From: Aplidium turbinatum
Taxonomy: Eukaryota > Chordata > Ascidiacea > Aplousobranchia > Polyclinidae
Assembly (NCBI GenBank): GCA_918807975.1
Contig: OU964922.1
Location: 29,314,329-29,378,328 of the forward strand
Length of the DNA stretch: 64,000 nt
Reading direction: 5' to 3'
In this document: positions 61,001-64,000 of the stretch, one piece after another
How positions within the stretch are numbered: position 1 is the stretch's first letter
Layout of the letters: each line of letters opens with the position of its first letter
Made by a program: the position numbers and the translations under genes
The notes under the pieces: model-generated
Database searches by the model: none
Seen by the model: only the letters and a program-made list of their open reading frames with translations
What the model was told of the DNA's origin: nothing

Positions 61001-63942
61001 TTTTGGCTCCATCGTGCGTGACTTATTGTTTTGTGCAGGTTGGAGTTGCGTTGGATGAAACAGTCACTGAAAAGGATTTAGACGATTTATTATACGTATT
61101 TGGATGCGAAAAAACTTCCGTAAGTTCTAGCTTCTTCGTTTGAACCTTCTTCGCCACTCCAGGGATCGAAGGGCTCTGCCTTTTACCACTTGGGCAGTGG
61201 CGGCGACGCGGTCTAGAGGTTTAGTTCTAGCTTTTATCCAAATACAGTATAAGCTCACTATGTTCAGTACTCAGACAGCAAAATTCTGCAGATGTTGAAT
61301 TAATGTAAAAATGACGAATTTTGCTCTCTGGGTATGAAGCCTAGTAAACTGTATTCCTTCCTATATGCCTTCAAAATTACTTTTCTCTGTTACCACACCC
61401 ACCATACGTTGTTCTGACCCCGATTCAACGTTTTTAAAGGATTTAATTACACATAAAATACTTGATACTATGAATTGATCTGCAATCGTTTTGATTTCCT
61501 GTTAAGAAAAAACCTGAGGTTTGCAACAGTTTGCTGTTGGTTCCAACGACAGATTGCATTGCTCCAATTGTGACGTAATGATGTTCACTGAGCATTATTT
61601 GTGAGAACATGTAACACATACACAATTGCACATGTTAGACGTTGGTCTGTTGATTTCCAGCTAAGAAAGTTGTTCTTTTTGCATCGTTTCAACGTTTAGT
61701 AACGTAGAAGCGATATTAAAAGAATGATTTAATTGTTAGTGCATAAGCTGCTGTCAACAAGAGCTCTGGTGGTTTTAACTGCAGGATTGTGTTTAGGAAA
61801 TCAAAGGCCGTGAGTTCGAAACTCAACATGCGCAATTTTTTTTATAGTTTATTATTCGACTGTGGTCGGTTGGAATCGATTAACCGACTTCAACTATCTT
61901 TACTATATTTAACATATTTTTTTAGACTAAAATAAGCCAACATCATCTGTGCTATACTTTTATGAAGCAACACATGTACTGTTTAACCATAGCACGTTAT
62001 GCTTTGCTGTCAAGAAAGATGCGTCATCGCGCTATTTTGTTATAGATGCACAGAACAATTCTGCAGCAAGCTAATGTTATATTTCACCTGCTGTTCTTGC
62101 TGAAAAATACAATCAGTTGACCATCTTTTTGCGTATATTGAACATTTGTATTTTTTTACCCAAAAATGAGAAGTTATTATTTTGTTGGTGTTTCTCAATC
62201 ATTACCCAGCCAGCAAATGAAGACGCTTAATCAATTGTAAGAAAACGGTTGTTTTGCTGTCTGGGTATTGGCATTGATGCAGCGTCTGCATCAATAAGAA
62301 AGATAGCTGATTTGTTGGATGTGTATTCAGTTTTTCGCTATTCAAACTGGATTGAATCAATGTAAATCTAATTGTCTTAATTTAGGTAAAATGTTTGTTG
62401 TAGGCAGAACTAGCTGCCGAAGTCGATGGAAAACTGGCAGGGAATGTCGAAGAATCCCGATTCAAAAGAGAGACAGCTTACTTGACGCATCCCATTTTTC
62501 ACAAGTGAGTGGTTGGTTGAATTGATTTGTAGGATTATGACGTAATAATCAAATTAGCGAAGCAACTTGAGTAAGTGAAGCATGAACATTGAGTTAAAGG
62601 TTGTTCCGTGCGGTTTCCATGTTAAAAACTTGCGTCTTTTTATCGTAAAGTTGAGATCTTTGACATTTTATTTTCATATCTAATACACAACCCAACTAGC
62701 AAAATCCGTTCTTTTCTCTTTAGCAGAAAAAAAAACGGATTTTGTTATTTGGAATCAATCGTTGCACAAACTCAACAAAGCGAGCATGTCAGCTCTCTTT
62801 TCGCCTCTGTTTATTTTTTCCTCATTACAAACTTTGCACGTGCACCTGTTGGGTCTGCAAAGTTCGAGTTCGTAATTCTGTCAATATTGGCTCGTTTCGA
62901 GGCGCCATGCCATCAAAGTTGACCCGTTTCGCTGAGTTGAAACAAACAAAGTTAAAACTTGCCTTAAATATTGCTCTGGAAATGAACTTGTGCATTTTTG
63001 ATTAGCTCAGCAGGTACAATTCGCCACGTATGTTATTTCCCGTTTTAAGACGTCATTGTTGGTTAAATAAACGTCAAAATAGAAATTGCGTTTGGTGTGA
63101 TGATTCACAGAGTGTGTTTAACATGTTCAACTACAAGCTGAATCATTCTGGTCAATATATTAAAAACAAAATTCGAACTTTCATTCATGATTTTCTCTCA
63201 AGGTTCTGGTCAAATCAAATCTTCCCAGCTAACGCATCAGTTTTTTTCACACTAAGTCAGTACACATTTCCGGTTGAGATGACACTATTTCACCCCGGCG
63301 CGTTTGCTTTGTTTGTCAATGGGATGACTGCATTTAATTCAATATACATCTAATTTAAATGCTAATAGTGATATGCAATCTGAAGAGAGTATTTGTATGT
63401 TTATTTGATTTCGTTTCAACCGACAATAGTTTGCGTTTTTTTTACAAGCTTCTCATGTTTTTTATTTTTTTATTTTCTAAAAACAAACCTTGTTTTATTT
63501 GTTTGCGAAACACTCAGTTAAATTTGCTGATCATTGTATGAAAATTAAATGTGACAAAATTTTGACAAAGTTATATTTTGTTTGTAATTTTTTTGATTGA
63601 AAGTTTTGTCTCTATTTTTTCTTTCATTATACATTACATTACATGCTCACTTCTTTATAGGAGACGCTTTGATTTCCTTTCAAGTAGCTCGTATTTCTGT
63701 GAACATGTTCCTAAACCGTTCTTCTGCTTCAAAGTCCCAACTTCATGTTCCAGGTACCGCTCGGAAACGAACATAGTGCGTTACATGAAGAAGCTGGAGA
63801 ACAAAGACGTGTCTTTGGTGCATTCCATGATTCCTCTTGGCTCTTGCACCATGAAGCTGAACGCCACCGCGGAGATGGAACCCATCTCGTGGAGGGAGTT
63901 TGCAAATATTCACCCGTTTGTTCCCATAGACCAGGCTAGAGG
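52042..63942 (+). CDS. GLDC: Glycine dehydrogenase (decarboxylating), P-protein of the glycine cleavage system; 5' 12 exons, partial
   Basis: The PLP enzyme decarboxylates glycine and passes the aminomethyl group to the lipoyl H-protein in mitochondria. Exons are 52042-52257, 52776-52854, 55379-55517, 55979-56070, 57326-57476, 57984-58131, 58728-58924, 59540-59742, 60801-60940, 61039-61119, 62404-62504 and 63754-63942. All are GT-AG with matching phase, giving 578 codons; the gene continues past the window. The N-terminus ([19 protein letters not shown]) is Arg/Ser-rich, without acidic residues, and fits a mitochondrial presequence. The ATG at 52054 is an alternative start. Landmarks are [118 protein letters not shown] and [17 protein letters not shown]. 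The PLP lysine lies further downstream and is not in this window. Introns are rich in hairpin MITEs. Confidence 0.97.
53065..53195. repeat. Dispersed repeat shared with 45115-45255, in GLDC intron 2
   Basis: caatgaaaactattaatact, gctcaatgctaagcaaaaag and ggatcatcagaagg match the inverted sequence around 45115-45255. It is the single-arm form of the hairpin family at 44895. Confidence 0.75.
53520..54570 (-). pseudogene. mariner-type transposase relic in GLDC intron 2
   Basis: On the minus strand, from 54570 downward, comes an N-terminal piece ([14 protein letters not shown], then RSIRVETCP). After the inserted SINE follow [61 protein letters not shown] and [20 protein letters not shown]. These are the mariner signatures QD(S/G)APAH and W.P..PDLN..DY; the Asp of the first motif is Asn here and the P-P of the second is changed. 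Several frameshifts are present, so it is dead. No TIRs were recognised. Confidence 0.85.
54111..54400 (+). mobile_element. tRNA-derived SINE, best copy, inside the mariner relic
   Basis: Starts gtccgccccgacagctcagt with A box ctcagtggttacgcgcc and a degenerate B box (ggtgctggtacaactc). The body has gtgcgcttgagcaacgcatt, gtgaatggaataattcccc and tcaacaatcggaa. The 3' end is cgaggataaagattcaaaac with a caac-type tail. Related copies lie at 7820, 11900, 16985, 47121 and 48588. Confidence 0.85.
56691..56766. mobile_element. CAGACAGC-type hairpin MITE, GLDC intron 4
   Basis: ccagacagcacattaaccg ... cggttaatttgctttctgg, with arms meeting at caacgtatatcaatg. Confidence 0.85.
57572..57656. mobile_element. 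CAGACAGC-type hairpin MITE, GLDC intron 5
   Basis: cagacagcaaaatccgtca ... tgactgattttgctgtcag around a central cgtctgcagacg palindrome. Confidence 0.9.
58281..58365. mobile_element. CAGACAGC-type MITE, diverged, GLDC intron 6
   Basis: actagcaaaatccgtcct ... gaattttgtttgctgg, with the centre ggtgttgcatcaatt. Confidence 0.65.
58939..58994. mobile_element. CAGACAGC-type MITE, right arm lost, GLDC intron 7
   Basis: ggacagcaaaatccgtcatt, then ttgattcaacatctgcag and acgttgtctggg. It starts 15 bp after the exon 7 donor. Confidence 0.75.
60641..60717. mobile_element. CAGACAGC-type MITE, diverged, GLDC intron 8
   Basis: ccagcaaattagtccttt ... agagactgatttgtca, with the centre tctcagatgttgaatcaat. 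Confidence 0.65.
61271..61331. mobile_element. CAGACAGC-type MITE, left arm shortened, GLDC intron 10
   Basis: tcagacagcaaaattctgca, then gatgttgaattaatg and atgacgaattttgctctctg. Confidence 0.75.
61768..61842 (+). mobile_element. tRNA-like SINE head, GLDC intron 10
   Basis: agctctggtggttttaactg resembles an A box and gtgagttcgaaactc a B box. The spacing is tRNA-like but no stable acceptor stem is seen. Confidence 0.45.
62206..62265. mobile_element. CAGACAGC-type MITE, GLDC intron 10
   Basis: cccagccagcaaatgaagac, then tcaattgtaagaaaacgg and ttgttttgctgtctggg. Confidence 0.7.
62692..62752. mobile_element. CAGACAGC-type MITE, shortened, GLDC intron 11
   Basis: ccaactagcaaaatccgtt ... aaacggattttgttatttgg, with a short loop. 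Confidence 0.7.
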
Positions 63943-64000
63943 GTAAGCCTCCAACACAACCAAAACAAGGAGCTGTTTTTTTGTCATTGGGGAGGGTGCT

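Overview
The window is animal nuclear DNA. It is AT-rich and carries spliced host genes with GT-AG introns of about 180 bp to 2.5 kb, tRNA-derived SINEs and many DNA transposons. The compact genes and protein sequences fit an invertebrate deuterostome, perhaps a tunicate, but I cannot fix the species from sequence alone.

Four host genes are supported. A Hippo-pathway kinase of the MST1/2 (STK3/4) family lies at 2223-5225 on + (four coding exons, 488 aa, ending in a SARAH domain). GET3/ASNA1, the tail-anchored-protein targeting ATPase, lies at 15943-21702 on - (seven coding exons, 345 aa). An intronless ABHD12-like serine hydrolase lies at 25560-26648 on - (362 aa). The 5' two thirds of GLDC, the mitochondrial glycine cleavage P-protein, lies at 52042-63942 on + (12 exons, running off the right edge). 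They belong to unrelated pathways (growth control, ER membrane insertion, lysophospholipid turnover, one-carbon metabolism) and show no functional clustering.

Most of the rest is transposon. 8477-14543 holds two adjacent TIR elements with transposase remains. 26.7-50.8 kb is a transposon graveyard in which many elements can be bounded exactly by target-site duplications (TSDs). The best part is 29.1-37.9 kb: a LINE tail split by a 9-bp-TSD foldback element, split by a Tc1 element, itself holding three insertions, one of which holds a fifth-level MITE. 38.5-50.8 kb holds at least six hAT-type elements or MITEs with 8-bp TSDs. The GLDC introns carry a dense cluster of short hairpin MITEs, a mariner relic and a SINE.

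The most interesting signal is a set of three elements (8477-11716, 12354-14543, 30899-34770). Their termini all start TAGGG or TAG, they make 7-8 bp TSDs, and their broken transposases share a D-G-(K/R/S) ... 60-70 residues ... D-(T/Q)-T-x-x-N ... about 37 residues ... H pattern. They look like three branches of one hAT-like DDE lineage that I cannot assign to a named family. I found no retroviral, LTR or Polinton element, no rRNA, no intact tRNA gene and no CRISPR.
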